Both the position numbers and the translations under genes were made by a program. From CAVTYH01 sp963738835 (GTDB lineage Bacteria; Planctomycetota; Planctomycetia; Pirellulales; JADZDJ01): DNA of 64,000 nucleotides. The stretch lies in assembly GCA_963738835.1 (NCBI GenBank), contig CAVTYH010000002.1:62001-126000 (forward strand), in the 5' to 3' direction. How positions within the stretch are numbered: position 1 is the first letter of the stretch; every line of letters begins with the position of its first letter. Under the pieces are notes generated by a model. That model had not been told where the DNA came from. It saw only the letters and a program-made list of their open reading frames with translations, and did no database searches. Below are positions 37,348 to 47,872 of the stretch, piece after piece.

Positions 37348-40300
37348 TTAAGGATTGTGCTGTCGATCAATCGGATCCTTTCTTCGATCAGGGCTTCTGC
37401 TTCACGGCGGAGCACTTCCAGCGTTGCCCGGCGATGGAACTGGATGGTTGGAACTTGGAGTTCTCGGTCGGTAGCCCGTTGTGCTTCAGCGAGCAATGCC
37501 GCGCCTCGTCTTGCTGGCCTTGCGCCATTTGGTCATCGCCAACAGCAGTCGCGTGTAATTAATGGTGTCAAAACCACGCAATGGGTCGGTGGGATACGCG
37601 GCGATGGACGCGCCGAGTTGCTCTGCCGCCCGATCAAATTGGCCGGCCCGGTAAAGGGCCGCCCCCAATGTCTGCAGCGCATAATGGCGCTGGTTCAGTT
37701 TGTTGCTGGCGACAAATTCCTCGGCGCACTTCACCGGTAGAGACATATCTTCAAGCGCAGCAGGGGCGAGGCACCAGTCCAGATAGGTGCTTGTTTCGTG
37801 AGATCGTCGGTGCCGGTAAGCGGCACATCGACCAGCGCTTTGCATGTCTCTCGATAGCCTGTTTCGTCCCCCAGTCGCATGCTGCGCCAACGCCAGAAAA
37901 TACAAAGCGTTGGCCAACTCGACGCGGTCTGTCAGATGTTTCGCGTCGAGAGCTGCCTTACCGACGAATTCGGCGGCTTCTGCCTCCCGGTGAGTAGCGG
38001 CTAAGAAAAAGGCACATTCAAAGTGGGCGAGCGATGATCTCCATAGTTGATCCAGCGGAGAGGATCGGCCACAATGTCTGCCGCGATTTTTGCCGCGTGC
38101 TCGTCATAAATTTCGATCGCTCAGTCCAAATGCCGCTTCTGCGTCCTTCGGCCTGCCCGACCGCCACTGAACATCGGCCAGGCCGGCGTACGCGCTCGGC
38201 AATCCAAATCCAGACGATAGGGCGATTTGGAGCGGAAGTCGAATACCTTTTAAGGAGTTCAATCGATCCATTGAAAGCGTGCTCGGCCGTCGGTAGAAAA
38301 TCGCTGTACGGTCCTAAGCAATAACAAACCCCAGCTCGTTGTAGCACATGGCGGACTGCCATTTGCCATTATCATCGGGAAAAGCAGCGACTAGTTGCGG
38401 TAATTCGGTCGCAAGGCATTGATTAATCGCATCGATCTCTCCGCCGAAACCCCGTGTCGCAACGCAGGTCATGAGCAATCTCATGAGACCATCGGCCGCC
38501 CCCATCCGGCGACCAAAATCGTTAGGGAATTCGCGCGGGACAGCCTTGAATTGTTCGATTGCGCGCCGGAATTGTCGGCTGGGCCTCTTCCTGCTTTTCT
38601 TGGCGTTTGTTGTCGGCGTGTTCGTCGGAGAGCAGCAGTAATGCCAACCGAATGTGATTGCTCGGAGTATCCGAACCCATCGAATATTCCGCTTCCTCTT
38701 TGGCAAATGCTTCCAGGGCCGACTTGTCTTGGAGAGCTTCGAGCACTCGCTTCAGCTCTGCTGAACATCTGGTGACGGCCGTATCGTCGGGTCGGTAGTA
38801 TTTATGAAAGATGTTCAAGGCATCGCGCAACGGAGGTTCCGCTTCGGCGGATTTACCCTGCCGTTGGAGAGCGGCTCCCACCTTTTGTAAAGCAAACGCA
38901 ACCTCCGGGTGTTGCGATCCACGCAGGCGGCGGCTCAGCTCGGCGGATCGTCGCGCGAGCTGCTCCGCCTCGAGATAGCTTTTTTGATGGATACGGATCG
39001 TTGCTAGATTGTGCAGAATATTTGCCACCTCAGGATATTCGTTCTCCGGCCGCTCGCCTGCGATTGCGAGAGCTTTTTCGGCAACTTTCGCGGCCTCTTC
39101 ATAGCTCTTCTCGCGGTTCAAAATGCACTGCAAAGTCCAGAGTGCGAAAATATGCGGTTGTGGAGCGGTCCGATGATTTTCGTAAAACCGCAAGGCCTCG
39201 CGCACCAACGCTTCGCCTTCTTTATTTTTGTCCTGAAAATGTAAGCTCCAGGCCAAGGCGACCTGACTTTCGGCCACCATTTCGTGTTCGTCACCGAAGA
39301 TTTCTTTTCTCAGTTTGAGGGCCGTTTCAAGGTGTGGTTGCGCCTGTTGAGCGAGGTTCAAGCGTCGGTATACATTGCCGATCATCAAGCGAATGGTGGC
39401 CTCGGCTTCTGGTTGGCCCTTCAATTGGTCTCCCAGACCCGCGGAAATCGTGTCGAACAGCTTTCGGACCGTATATTCCGAACCGTTCGCCTGGTCTGGA
39501 TTGGCCGAGTCGAGCATCGTCAGCAGTAAATTGGAAGTGGCCATGGCCTTGGCACTTTCGGTTATGGCTCGCTGCTCGTTGCGCCTCGTTTGGATATTGC
39601 TAACGGTCAGCGCAGCGACGGATATCAGAAGTATTAGCAGGAATGCCGCCGCGATTTTATTGCGGCGAACGAATTTCTTCAGGCGGTAAGAAATCGAAGG
39701 CGGGCACGCCAGTACCGGTTCGTCGTGCAAATAGCGCTCGATATCTCGAGCCAGGCTGCCGGCCGAGTCGTAGCGCCGGTTGCGGTCCTTTCTCCAGGCA
39801 CTTCATCACGATCCAGTCCAGATCGCCGCGGACGGTGTGCTCGAGCCGGCGGACGTCGGTGCGACGATGCCCGGCGACAGTGGTCGCCAATTCTGCGGCG
39901 AGAGCGTGCTGAACCGCGCACTGGGCCGCGGCGGCTCTTCTTCACGAATGATGCGTCGCAGCTCGTCGTAAGATGCCGCATGCAAGCGGTCCTTGTCGAA
40001 CGGCGTCGTGCCGATCAAGAGTTCGTAGAGCAGCACCCCCAAGGAATAGATGTCGCTGCGGGTATCCACCCCCAGCGGACTGAGCTCGGCCTGCTCGGGG
40101 CTCATATAGAGCGGCGTGCCGACCATCTGGGCAAATCCCGTCGCCAGCGTGTGCTCGGTCAGGCGTTGATTGATGGCCTTGGCCACGCCAAAGTCGATGA
40201 TTTTGGGGGCTGCCCGGCCGTCTTGCATGGCCACCAGCACGTTGGTCGGCTTGATGTCGCGATGGATGACCCCTTTCTGATGGGCGTGCTGCACCGCCTG

Positions 40301-40879
40301 GCAGACCGTGACAAACAGCTCTAGCCGCTCAGCGGTCGGAAGCTGGCACTGATCGCAATACTCGGTGATGGGGACCCCCGGGACCAGTTCCATCACGAAG
40401 TAGGGCCGGCCGTTTTCGGTGGCTCCCGCGTCATGCACTTTGGCAATGTGGGGATGGTCCATCAGGGCCAGCGCCTGCCGCTCGGCCTCGAAGCGGGCGA
40501 TGACCTCCCGGGTATCCATGCCCGGCTTGATGACCTTCAGGGCCACGCGGCGACGGACCGGCCGCTCCTGCTCGGCCAGGAACACCACGCCAAAACCCCC
40601 TTCGCCGATCTGTTCCAGCAGCTTGTAAGGGCCGATGACGGTGCCGGGTTGTTCGGCGATATGCAACTCGCGGGCAGGGATGTCGGCCGCGATCTCTGGT
40701 GCAGGCGACTCCAGAAAACTTTTCGACTCATCGTAGGCGGCCAGCAGCGCCTCGACCTGTTCGCGCAGCGTCGCGTTGTCGCGGCACGATTGATCCAAGT
40801 AGGCGCGTCGCGCTTCGGCCACGTCGATGCGACGAGCAATTTGAAAGATGTCTTCTTCGGAAAACGAAGTCGGACTCAT
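37348..40879 (-). CDS. Serine/threonine protein kinase with membrane helix and TPR C-terminal domain, several frameshifts
   Basis: Hanks-type kinase, about 1,170 aa. From ATG 40879 (GAGGTG upstream): N-terminal extension, kinase domain with IGEGGFGVVFLAEQ (near residue 93), VALKVIKPG (Lys), VIHRDIKPTNVLV (catalytic Asp near 206), KIIDFGVAK (229) and MSPEQAELSPLGVDTRSDIY. A membrane helix (IAAAFLLILLISVAALTV) near 410 is followed by TPR units (EYPEVANILHNLATIRIHQK; QPHLETALKLRKEIFGDEHE; HYALQTLGAALYRAGQFDRA). The frame breaks near 39890, 38580, 38320, 38110 and 37540. The 3' end is uncertain: the tail LAEAQRATDRELQVPTIQFH...RREAEALIEE is the normal end, and a TAA at 37348 is reached if one more base is corrected. 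Paired with the ECF sigma gene upstream. Confidence 0.85.
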
Positions 40880-40996
40880 AGCGCACCTCGGTGGCAATCA
40901 CCCTGCGATGGGTGACTGCTTTTCTATAGGACAATGCGATGACGCTCGAAAGAATACCTAAAGAATCTCGGGAGATTCTTGGAAGGCAACACGTAT

Positions 40997-41566
40997 TCAG
41001 GATTTCGCCGAGTCGCGGTTCAACTCCAGCTTGAGCCAACTCTTGGCGTAAGCCCAGTCGTTATCAGCCGTTGCGGGAGAGATTTCCAGCGCGGCGGCGG
41101 CCTCTTTGCTGGTCAGGCCGGCGAAATAGCGGAGCTTTACCAGGGCCGCTTTTCGCGCGTCCCTCGCTTCCAGTTTGTCCAGTGCCTCGTTCAAGGCCAG
41201 CACGTCGACCCCAGCTAGGGGCGAGGCGACCGCGACGTCGGACAGTTCGACGCGATGCCAGTCTCCGCCGGCCCTTTGGCTCTTCTTGTGACGGGCGCTT
41301 TCGACCAAAATCCGTCGCATGGCTTCGGCTGCCGCGGCAAAAAAATGGCCCCGATTGTCCCAACCTTGAACTTTCTCAGCGCCGACCAACCGGAGATAAG
41401 CTTCATGCACCAAGGCCGTGGCCTGCAGTGTCTGGCCGGGCTTCTCGTTCGCGAGTTTCGTGGCGGCGAGTTTGCGAAGTTCGTCGTAGAGCAGCGGCAA
41501 AAGCCGTTGCGCGGCTGCAGGATTGCCGTGTTCGATCTCGGATAATATTTGCGTCACGCCGGTCAT
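40997..41566 (-). CDS. ECF-family RNA polymerase sigma factor (planctomycete type)
   Basis: 189 aa. Region 2: AAQRLLPLLYDELRKLAATK, LVHEAYLRLV, WDNRGHFFAAAAEAMRRILV; region 4: VKLRYFAGLTSKEAAAALEI, SPATADNDWAYAKSWLKLEL. This subtype (HEAYLRLV, NRxHFFAAAAxAMRRILV) is commonly found directly upstream of Hanks-type kinases in planctomycetes and is thought to be controlled by them. The kinase start lies 118 bp downstream in the same direction. Confidence 0.92.
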   Translation of the reverse strand: MTGVTQILSEIEHGNPAAAQRLLPLLYDELRKLAATKLANEKPGQTLQATALVHEAYLRLVGAEKVQGWDNRGHFFAAAAEAMRRILVESARHKKSQRAGGDWHRVELSDVAVASPLAGVDVLALNEALDKLEARDARKAALVKLRYFAGLTSKEAAAALEISPATADNDWAYAKSWLKLELNRDSAKS

Positions 41567-41945
41567 GAGAAGCGGCCTGAGACATCTTGGCCAGAACGGC
41601 TGAATTGTAACACTTCCATCAGGAAATAGCGCTTACGACTTTCCAAGGTCGCGTCGAAGGTTGAGTTGCCATCGAACGGTGCTCGAAAAGGATGGTTTGC
41701 CGGTGCATTTTCACCGCCGGAAATGCCGTCGAGTGTCAGTTCAAACGTGGAGATGAGTTTCCGCAGCGCCGCAAGAATGCCATCAAAGGGGTGGTTTGAT
41801 GGAGCCCCGAGGAAGCGATTGAGCTTTGGGATGACCAAGTGGATGGTCCGGACAGATGATGCTTAATTTGGTGACATGTCGGAAATAGGCGCGACGGAAT
41901 TGAGCACTCGTGAGTACGGTGCGTGTGCGATGTCGAACGCAACAC
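41567..41945. other. Region without a recognisable gene
   Basis: About 380 bp between the end of the kinase-Cache gene and the ECF sigma start. An open frame on the minus strand (41563-41838) has low-complexity content with two related short stretches (aaaaGGATGGTTTGCCGG near 41689, aaaGGGGTGGTTTGATGG near 41785). I do not believe it codes for protein. It should hold the sigma-factor promoter. Confidence 0.4.
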
Positions 41946-44017
41946 TCAAGGCACACTTTTCGCGGCTACGGGTGTCTTCGGCGCTCCGTCGATGACCGCT
42001 ACAAACGTCCAGCCGGCCGACGGTACCCGCGAACAGAAAGGTGGCCCGCTTGCCCGTGGAGGGATCGATCGCCGTGCCGCTGCCGGTTTCTTCATTCTGC
42101 ATGAGTCTGACGAGGGCAGTAAACGATTCGTCAACATCACCCAACTCCGTAATCTTGCGCGGCTTCTGATTCGCCGCCACAAGTTGTGCTAAATCGAACT
42201 GGGGATGGGGGTGACTAATAATCACGCCCGACGGACTGATCACGAAGCCATAGCTATTGCCGCCGAGGTTCACATCGTGCAGCCAGCCCCGCAATACCTC
42301 GAAGTATTGGACCGAAAGGTCCAGCGTCAGGACGCCCACCAGTTGCTCCCCGCGGCGGATCGGTGTCGTGTAGGTGACCATCGGAATTTCGCCGCCACCG
42401 GTATCCACATACGGCTCGCTCCACAGCGCGCGTTGTTCCCGAATCGGCTTTTTGTACCAATCCCATTCGCGATACAGCGGCACATAGCTCGGCGGCAGGA
42501 GATATTTCTTTTCAATTCCCTGGGGACCGCGAAAAAGATACAAACAGTAGTCTTCTCGATGGGGGTCGAATTGACGCGGCTCGAAGGCCAGCGACATGCC
42601 GAAAATTCGCTCGTCTTGTCCGATGACGGTGCGCATCCAGTTCTCCAAATCGGACTCTTTCCAGTCGGTCCGTTGGGCAAGCGTGGCTGCGAGCACTTGC
42701 CCTGCCATGGCCAGTCGCCGTAAATCACCGTCCAGACGCTGCGCCACTTGCTGGGTGAGCGCCAACCGCGCCCGATCACGCTCAACCTGCATCTGTTGGG
42801 AGGTGTCATGTTCCCGCTGTTCCGCTCGATTCGCGCAGCGCCTCCCGCGTGCTGGCCACCAAACCGGCGACCAACAACAGCACGAATGCAGCTCCCGCGG
42901 CTAACGACTTTTTGTGCTTGCGTGCGAACCGGCGCAGGCGAAAACTAGCCGACGGCGGGCAAGCCTCCACCGCTTCGTCGGCGAGATAGCGTTCCACGTC
43001 GCGGGCCAGGGTACTGGCCGATTCGTAACGCCGCGTGCGATCCTTCTCTAGGCACTTCATCACCACCCAATCCAGCTCGCCTTTGACCAATCGAGTCAGC
43101 CGACCAGGTTCGGTCTTTCGGGCGGCGGCCACCGCCGGCAGCGTCTCGCAACCGGAAAGCTGCGTACTCGGCTTTGGCGGCTCGACGTCTTTGATCGAGC
43201 GAATCAAATCGGTGAACCCGGCTTTCCACAGCTTTCTATCGGTGCCTAGCGGCGTGCTACCGGTCAACAATTCGTACAGCACGACGCCCAACGAGTAGAT
43301 GTCGCTGCGTGTATCGATTCCCAGGGGGCTCGCTTCCGCCTGCTCAGGCGACATGTACTCCAAACTGCCGACAATCGCGCCGTACTGCGTGAACATGGTG
43401 CGGTCATTCAGCTGCTGATCGGTGGCCTTGGCCACGCCGAAGTCGATTATTTTAGGGACCGGTCTGCTGTCGTACACCGTCACCAAGATGTTCGGCGGCT
43501 TGATGTCGCGGTGGATGATGCCCTTCTGATGGGCATGCTGAATGGCGTGACAGACCGGCACGAACAGCTCCAGCCGCTCGCGTGGCGTCAGGCGGTTGTC
43601 GTCGCAGTACTTGGTGATCGGCACGCCGTCGATCAACTCCATCACGAAGTACGGCCGCCCGGTCGCCGTGGTGCCTGCGTCCAGCACCTTGGCAATGTTC
43701 ACGTGATCCATCAGCGCCAGCGCCTGCAGTTCAGCTTCAAACCGAGCCACGACCTGTGCCGTATCCATGCCGACTCTGATCAACTTCAAGGCGACCCGGC
43801 GACGAACCGGGTGTTCCTGTTCGGCCATGAACACACAGCCCATGCCCCCTTCGCCGATTTGCTCAAGCAACTTGTACGGACCGATCATCGCGCCCGGTTT
43901 TTCGGTGATGGCGCTGGGAACGGAAAGATCGGGATTCGACTTGGGATTGTGATCCTGAACCGTTGTGTGTTGGTTCCAGGCGGCGGCAATTTCAGATGCA
44001 GAAGGTTTGGCAGTCAC
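41946..44017 (-). CDS. Serine/threonine protein kinase fused to an extracytoplasmic Cache sensor domain, two frameshifts
   Basis: About 690 aa. GTG start 44017 (GGGAG upstream). Kinase domain: IGEGGMGCVFMAEQ (near 58), VALKLIRVG, IIHRDIKPPNILV (near 171), KIIDFGVAK (191), MSPEQAEASPLGIDTRSDIY. Then a membrane helix LAAGAAFVLLLVAGLVAS near 385. After a one-base shift near 42810 the frame continues into a helix (ERDRARLALTQQVAQRLDGD) and a double-Cache-like fold: WKESDLENWMRTVIGQDERI, PPSYVPLYREWDWYKKPIRE, GVLTLDLSVQYFEVLRGWLH, NSYGFVISPSGVIISHPHPQ. A second shift near 42030 gives the end PSAGWTFVAVID... with a stop at 41946. Cache domains bind small molecules outside the cytoplasm and are usual in chemoreceptors and histidine kinases, so this is a ligand-sensing Hanks kinase. 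Ligand unknown. Confidence 0.85.
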
Positions 44018-44190
44018 GACAGCAACTCCCTCCAGCGGTCCTCAAACCTGGCATCGCGAGCCAGTCACCGACGGCTCCGTCACGGCGGGGCTAATTGGGT
44101 GGTGGACCATGTGCTCCGTCGAGACGTCCGCCCCCATGGTACGCGGCACTGCAGCGAAAAGCGAGAATCGATGCAGTTATTTGATGCTTG

Positions 44191-44523
44191 TCATTTCTTA
44201 GTCGGCAATCTGCGGACAAAACTCTCTGCGCTTCGGACCCATGATTCCAAATCTGCGTCGTCTTCGATTCCCGCGGGTTCAACCATGACCCAGCCTCGCA
44301 TTACTTTGCCGGTGATGTCGAATTCCTTCACGTCCGGTTCTGCGAGCGCCTCTTCATACTTGGAGGGGCCAATACGCAGAATCAGAAACTCTTTCCACAC
44401 GCCGACGCACATATTGCCGTTCAGCAGGAAGCCGATTCCGCCGAACATCTTCTTCTCTGAAAATCCATTTCGTCGGGAAACCAACAAGCGAATTCGATCC
44501 GCGAGAAATTTGTCGAATGTCAT
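44191..44523 (-). CDS. TfoX/Sxy N-terminal domain protein
   Basis: 110 aa. MTFDKFLADRIRLLVSRRNG, then FSEKKMFGGIGFLLNGNMCV (the KKMFGG.GF motif of TfoX_N), and KVMRGWVMVEPAGIEDDADL at the end (typical P...W). In gamma-proteobacteria TfoX regulates competence; stand-alone N-terminal domains like this are widespread and of unknown role. Intact frame, no clear operon partner. Confidence 0.85.
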   Translation of the reverse strand: MTFDKFLADRIRLLVSRRNGFSEKKMFGGIGFLLNGNMCVGVWKEFLILRIGPSKYEEALAEPDVKEFDITGKVMRGWVMVEPAGIEDDADLESWVRSAESFVRRLPTKK

Positions 44524-44612
44524 AGATCGATCTCTGTCGTTGGCTAACGCATGTGATTCTAGGTTTTAATTGCCGACTCCGCATTCAAGCCTGCACAGCT
44601 AAGTCCGAGAGC

Positions 44613-44840
44613 ATTTCTCGTCCTACTGCCGAGTTCTCATCCCCTGACGAGCTAGCCGCGCTGCGCACCATTATCGAGGGCACGGCCCGCAGCACTGGGG
44701 ACGAATTCTTTCGTTCACTGTTTCAACATTTGGCTGGCGCCTCGATGTCGGCAACGCCCTGATTGCGGAGTATTCCGGACCCGCACGAGTGCGCCGTCTC
44801 GCGTACTGGCACCACGGCAAGCTGGCTTCCTTCCTCGCCC
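44613..44840 (+). pseudogene. Remnant of a GAF sensor domain
   Basis: Reads ELAALRTIIEGTARSTGDEF, FRSLFQHLAGA, then after a one-base shift near 44745 NALIAEYSGPARVRRLAYWH. This matches the start of GAF domains in planctomycete/cyanobacterial sensor kinases (IVEGTAxxxGexFFxxLVxxLA...VRTLAxW). Nothing that could be the rest of the protein follows, and the start is not clear. Confidence 0.45.
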
Positions 44841-44965
44841 AGGGACGGGTACAAACGCGCCGGAAACGAAGAAAGACTGCTTTACGGCCACGCAAGTGCT
44901 GGGCTCCGCGGAAACCGACGTCTTGAAATGCACGTAAGCCGGCCGCATCCGGGCCCATCAAAACC

Positions 44966-44993
44966 TTGCATCCCCCCGCAGTATTGGTATAAT
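44966..44993 (+). promoter_or_regulatory. Strong sigma-70-type promoter upstream of the DUF1559 gene
   Basis: -35 TTGCAT (44966-44971), 16-base spacer, perfect -10 TATAAT (44988-44993) with an extended TGn (TGG before it). Expected start of transcription is near 45000, which leaves a leader of about 290 bases before the DUF1559 start codon. Confidence 0.6.
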
Positions 44994-45289
44994 CTGGGCT
45001 GATCGGCAAGAGGAAGCCGCTACGCAGTTTTCCGGGGAAGTGCTCTTCTTGCAGTGCGCTCGGCGTCTAGGTTTGGCCGGGTGTTAAAATCGGGGATTGA
45101 GACCGGGGAGTCGTGTTCGGGGAAGTTCGGTGTTGTGTCGTTAGTGCTTGCGTGCGCGTGCGCGATGGCTCTGCTAACTGCGCCGGACGCACGAATGAAT
45201 TGATATCGCCAGGTATTGCGCCGCCTTTCGCAGGGAATGGGTTGGCGAAACTCAGCACGTCAGTATTCGCATCGCAAAGGAATTTCGTC

Positions 45290-46391
45290 ATGTCGTCGTC
45301 TCGCACCGCCCGGCGCGTCGGCTTCACACTGGTCGAGCTGCTCGTAGTGATTGCCATCATCGGCATCTTGATTGCCTTGCTGCTGCCCGCCATCCAGGCC
45401 GCCCGCGAAGCCGCTCGGCGCCACGCAGTGCAAAGACAACCTGAAGCAAATCGGTCTGGCGGTGATGAACCACAGCGATACCCAAAAACATCTGCCCAGT
45501 TCTGGCTGGGGTTACCACTGGACCGGCGACCCGAACAAAGGCTACGGCACCACGCAGCCTGGCGGTTGGTTGTACAACCTGTTGCCATTTCTCGAACAAA
45601 AGACTGTTCACGACATGGCCAAGGGCATGCCGGTCACCAGCAGCGGTAGCGGTGGTTCAGGCACCGGTGCAACGGCGCTGGCGATTATGAACGGCACCGT
45701 CCTTTCCATTTACAACTGTCCCTCACGACGCAATGGTCTGGATGCGCTGATCAAAGATCCGGCTGTTCTCGAGCTTGAATACAACGCCGACGATGCCATT
45801 AGGCAAGGCGGTCAGGTGGGCCAGGCGCGATCCGACTACGCCGGCAACGCCGGAACCAACCAGCAAGTGACGACCGGCAGTTGCCAGGTGCCAGCCGGAG
45901 GTGCCGCCGATGCTGTTGGATATGATGGCGCAAATTACATGGCGCCCAATTGCGGATGGTGGTCCCGAGACATGAATGGCGTCACTTTTGCCGCCAGCAG
46001 AATTTCGTATAAGCAAATTACAGACGGGACTTCCAAGACCTACTTCTGCGGCGAGAAATCGCTTCAGCCGCGCTTCTACAAAGGGGGCGGACCTACCGAT
46101 AACGGCTCGATGTTCGAAGGGCACGACTGGGACATCCTGCGCTGGGGCGGCAAGGACGGCAACAATACGAATAAGACACCCTACACGGCAACCGACATGC
46201 TGCCACTGCACGACACCGACGTGCCTACGGATGACAATTACGGTCGCCTGAATTTTGGCAGCGCTCATCAGAGCACGTGCCTGTTCGTAATGTGCGACGG
46301 CTCGGTGCAGGAAGTTTCGTACATCATCGATGCCGCCACTCACTGGAAACTCTGCAACCGCCGCGACGGTTACCACGCCGAAGCCCCATAG
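45290..46391 (+). CDS. DUF1559 protein with prepilin-type N-terminal leader, one frameshift
   Basis: About 367 aa. From ATG 45290 (AAGGAA upstream): RRVGFTLVELLVVIAIIGIL, the type-IV pilin-like methylation signature and hydrophobic helix, then PAIQAAREAARR. One extra C near 45421 shifts the frame; afterwards TQCKDNLKQIGLAVMNHSDT continues the family pattern, with CPSRR, SDYAGNAGTNQQ and the H-X9-DG signature near the C-terminus (FGSAHQSTCLFVMCDGSVQE). DUF1559 pseudopilin-like proteins are greatly expanded in planctomycetes. A perfect terminator follows 30 bp after the stop, so it is probably monocistronic. Confidence 0.9.
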
Positions 46392-46423
46392 CTATCGGTG
46401 TACCTAGCGCTCTGCAACTCCAA

Positions 46424-46456
46424 CCGCGGCCGCCGTTAGCGCGGCCGCGGTTTTTT
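46424..46456 (+). terminator. Rho-independent terminator of the DUF1559 gene
   Basis: Stem CCGCGGCCGC (46424-46433) / GCGGCCGCGG (46441-46450), 7-base loop, then TTTTTT. It lies 33 bp behind the DUF1559 stop. Confidence 0.9.
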
Positions 46457-46536
46457 CTTGGGATCGACGTTCCTCAACACCGCGAAAACCTGCCGATGCT
46501 AACACTTTGCGCTGGCACGCAGAGAGAGCGGCAAAT

Positions 46537-46739
46537 TCACTTCTTCGAGTAAATAAGGCTCATGCGCTTCCGGCCGCGTTTGTCTTTCGTCAGCATGTAT
46601 TTGATTTGAATTTGGCCGCCGCCCCGCTTATGCGCAATTTCATCCCGGCGCAAAGTTCGAGCAGTTGCGCCTCCGTCTTTTTAATGTCTTTGTGATCGCT
46701 GAGCTCGCTGAGGTTTGCCCAGCGGGCATTGCCGTCCAT
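46537..46739 (-). CDS. Small basic protein, unknown, probably one frameshift
   Basis: From ATG 46739 with AAAGGAG upstream: MDGNARWANLSELSDHKDIK, KTEAQLLELCAGMKLRISG. The frame as given then stops at 46590 after KFKSNTC. A one-base change in the GGGG run near 46625 instead gives GGQIQIKYMLTKDKRGRKRM and SLIYSKK, ending at 46537 (about 66 aa), which looks more like a natural basic tail. Good RBS supports translation. No family recognised. Confidence 0.45.
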
Positions 46740-46909
46740 CACGCGCTCCTTTCTTGTTGAAGCCGCCTTCATTTTAGCAGACTCGCACGGTCTGCGAACC
46801 AGCGACCGATCGCAATCTGGGCGAGGCGCCCGCCGCGACGGGCTCTGCGTGAGCCTGAAAGTCGCGAGGCACGTCAAAAACAGCTCTTGGCTGGGTCGCA
46901 ATTCCGGCG

Positions 46910-47266
46910 TTACTTGGCCGGTGCATTGTTGCGCTTGAATTCCGCCACCTTGGCCAAGGTCGCCTTGGGATCTTTGTCGGCGTCGTTTTTGCAATCCGGG
47001 CAACAGAGAAAGACAGTCTGACCGCTGATCATTATCTTGAACGGCTTGCCCATCGACCCCAGCAGATTTTGTTGCTTGACGGGACAATACTTCTGGGCCA
47101 GCGCCATCCGACGATCATCCTCCGAAAGCTCAGCCAAACCGGCGGTCACAGCCTCGGCGGTCAATTCAGCCTTCGATTTCGCCGGACTGGAATTGCAGCC
47201 GACCAAGGCCATACAGCTTAGGGCCAGGGGCGCCACCAGCAGGGAAAGCATGTATTTGCGAATCAT
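46910..47266 (-). CDS. Lipoprotein with Cys-rich YHS-like metal-binding motif
   Basis: 118 aa. Signal peptide and lipobox MALVGC (Cys24). The mature part carries KYCPVKQQNLLGSMGKPFKI, SGQTVFLCCPDCKNDADKDP, KATLAKVAEFK, a pattern resembling YHS / heavy-metal-binding domains (CPV...LG..G.P...V.G..VFLCC..C...), with five cysteines probably binding a metal ion in the periplasm. Such small lipoproteins are frequent in planctomycetes near copper or efflux genes; none is adjacent here. Confidence 0.75.
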   Translation of the reverse strand: MIRKYMLSLLVAPLALSCMALVGCNSSPAKSKAELTAEAVTAGLAELSEDDRRMALAQKYCPVKQQNLLGSMGKPFKIMISGQTVFLCCPDCKNDADKDPKATLAKVAEFKRNNAPAK

Positions 47267-47531
47267 CTTGTTACTCCATGAAAAGAGAAGGGATTATTGA
47301 GCGGATGAAATCGTAATGCACCCTCGCCACTGTTTCTGGCTAGTCCCATCCCCCGGCCGCACCAATCTTCCAGACGCCGCAGCGCTGCAGTCACAAGGGG
47401 CGACCATGGTTGCCGTCCTCTGTAGCGTAGTGCGCCGGCGGCAGAAATTATAGTGGGAAATTCCGCCGGTAATGGGCCAATTTGAAATGTAGCGATGGCT
47501 GTCCCCAGCCGTCGCTACATCGTTTGCTGAA

Positions 47532-47836
47532 TCAAACTGGCCCGCAACCATTCCGCCAGGCCGCGAGCATCGCCTGCCGCACGGTCGCAACCTTGGCAGC
47601 GCAAAATTGACGATGGTGCAGCCACGACGCCCCCAGGCGCCGCTAGCGGGCCGAAACGCCTGGGGATCGGCCCGCCAGAATTCCGCTTGTTCGCGGGGAG
47701 TGACCTTAACCATGCCCCAGCTTTCGTCCGACCCCAGGGTCGCAAAAATCTTTCCGCCCACCCGAAAGTCCGCATGCCCCAGGTGCGCCCCTTCCGTCGC
47801 TTCCTGCAGAGCGAGCGCTAAACTCCGGAAACGCAT
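47532..47836 (-). CDS. MmcQ/YjbR-family DNA-binding protein, frameshifted
   Basis: About 100 aa. FRSLALALQEATEGAHLGHA, DFRVGGKIFATLGSDESWGM, VKVTPREQAEFWRADPQAFR and PASGAWGRRGCTIVNL are the YjbR fold core. After a shift near 47600 the end reads KVATVRQAMLAAWRNGCGPV with a stop at 47532, as in the family (alternatively the uncorrected frame runs on without similarity). Double-wing DNA-binding-like fold, cytoplasmic, role unknown. Confidence 0.75.
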
Positions 47837-47872
47837 GGGTTCTGCTGACAGGCGGCACCTTCATCGCGCCGC

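Noticed and set aside
36846..37496. One open frame that runs from the kinase C-terminus into the pentapeptide protein, as if they were fused
   Set aside because: The middle part (37090-37340) is the intergenic region with a terminator; the signal peptide of the pentapeptide protein begins at 37082. The missing stop is explained by one more indel.
41563..41838. Minus-strand 91-codon frame upstream of the sigma factor
   Set aside because: Low-complexity content, no RBS, and it overlaps the sigma gene start.
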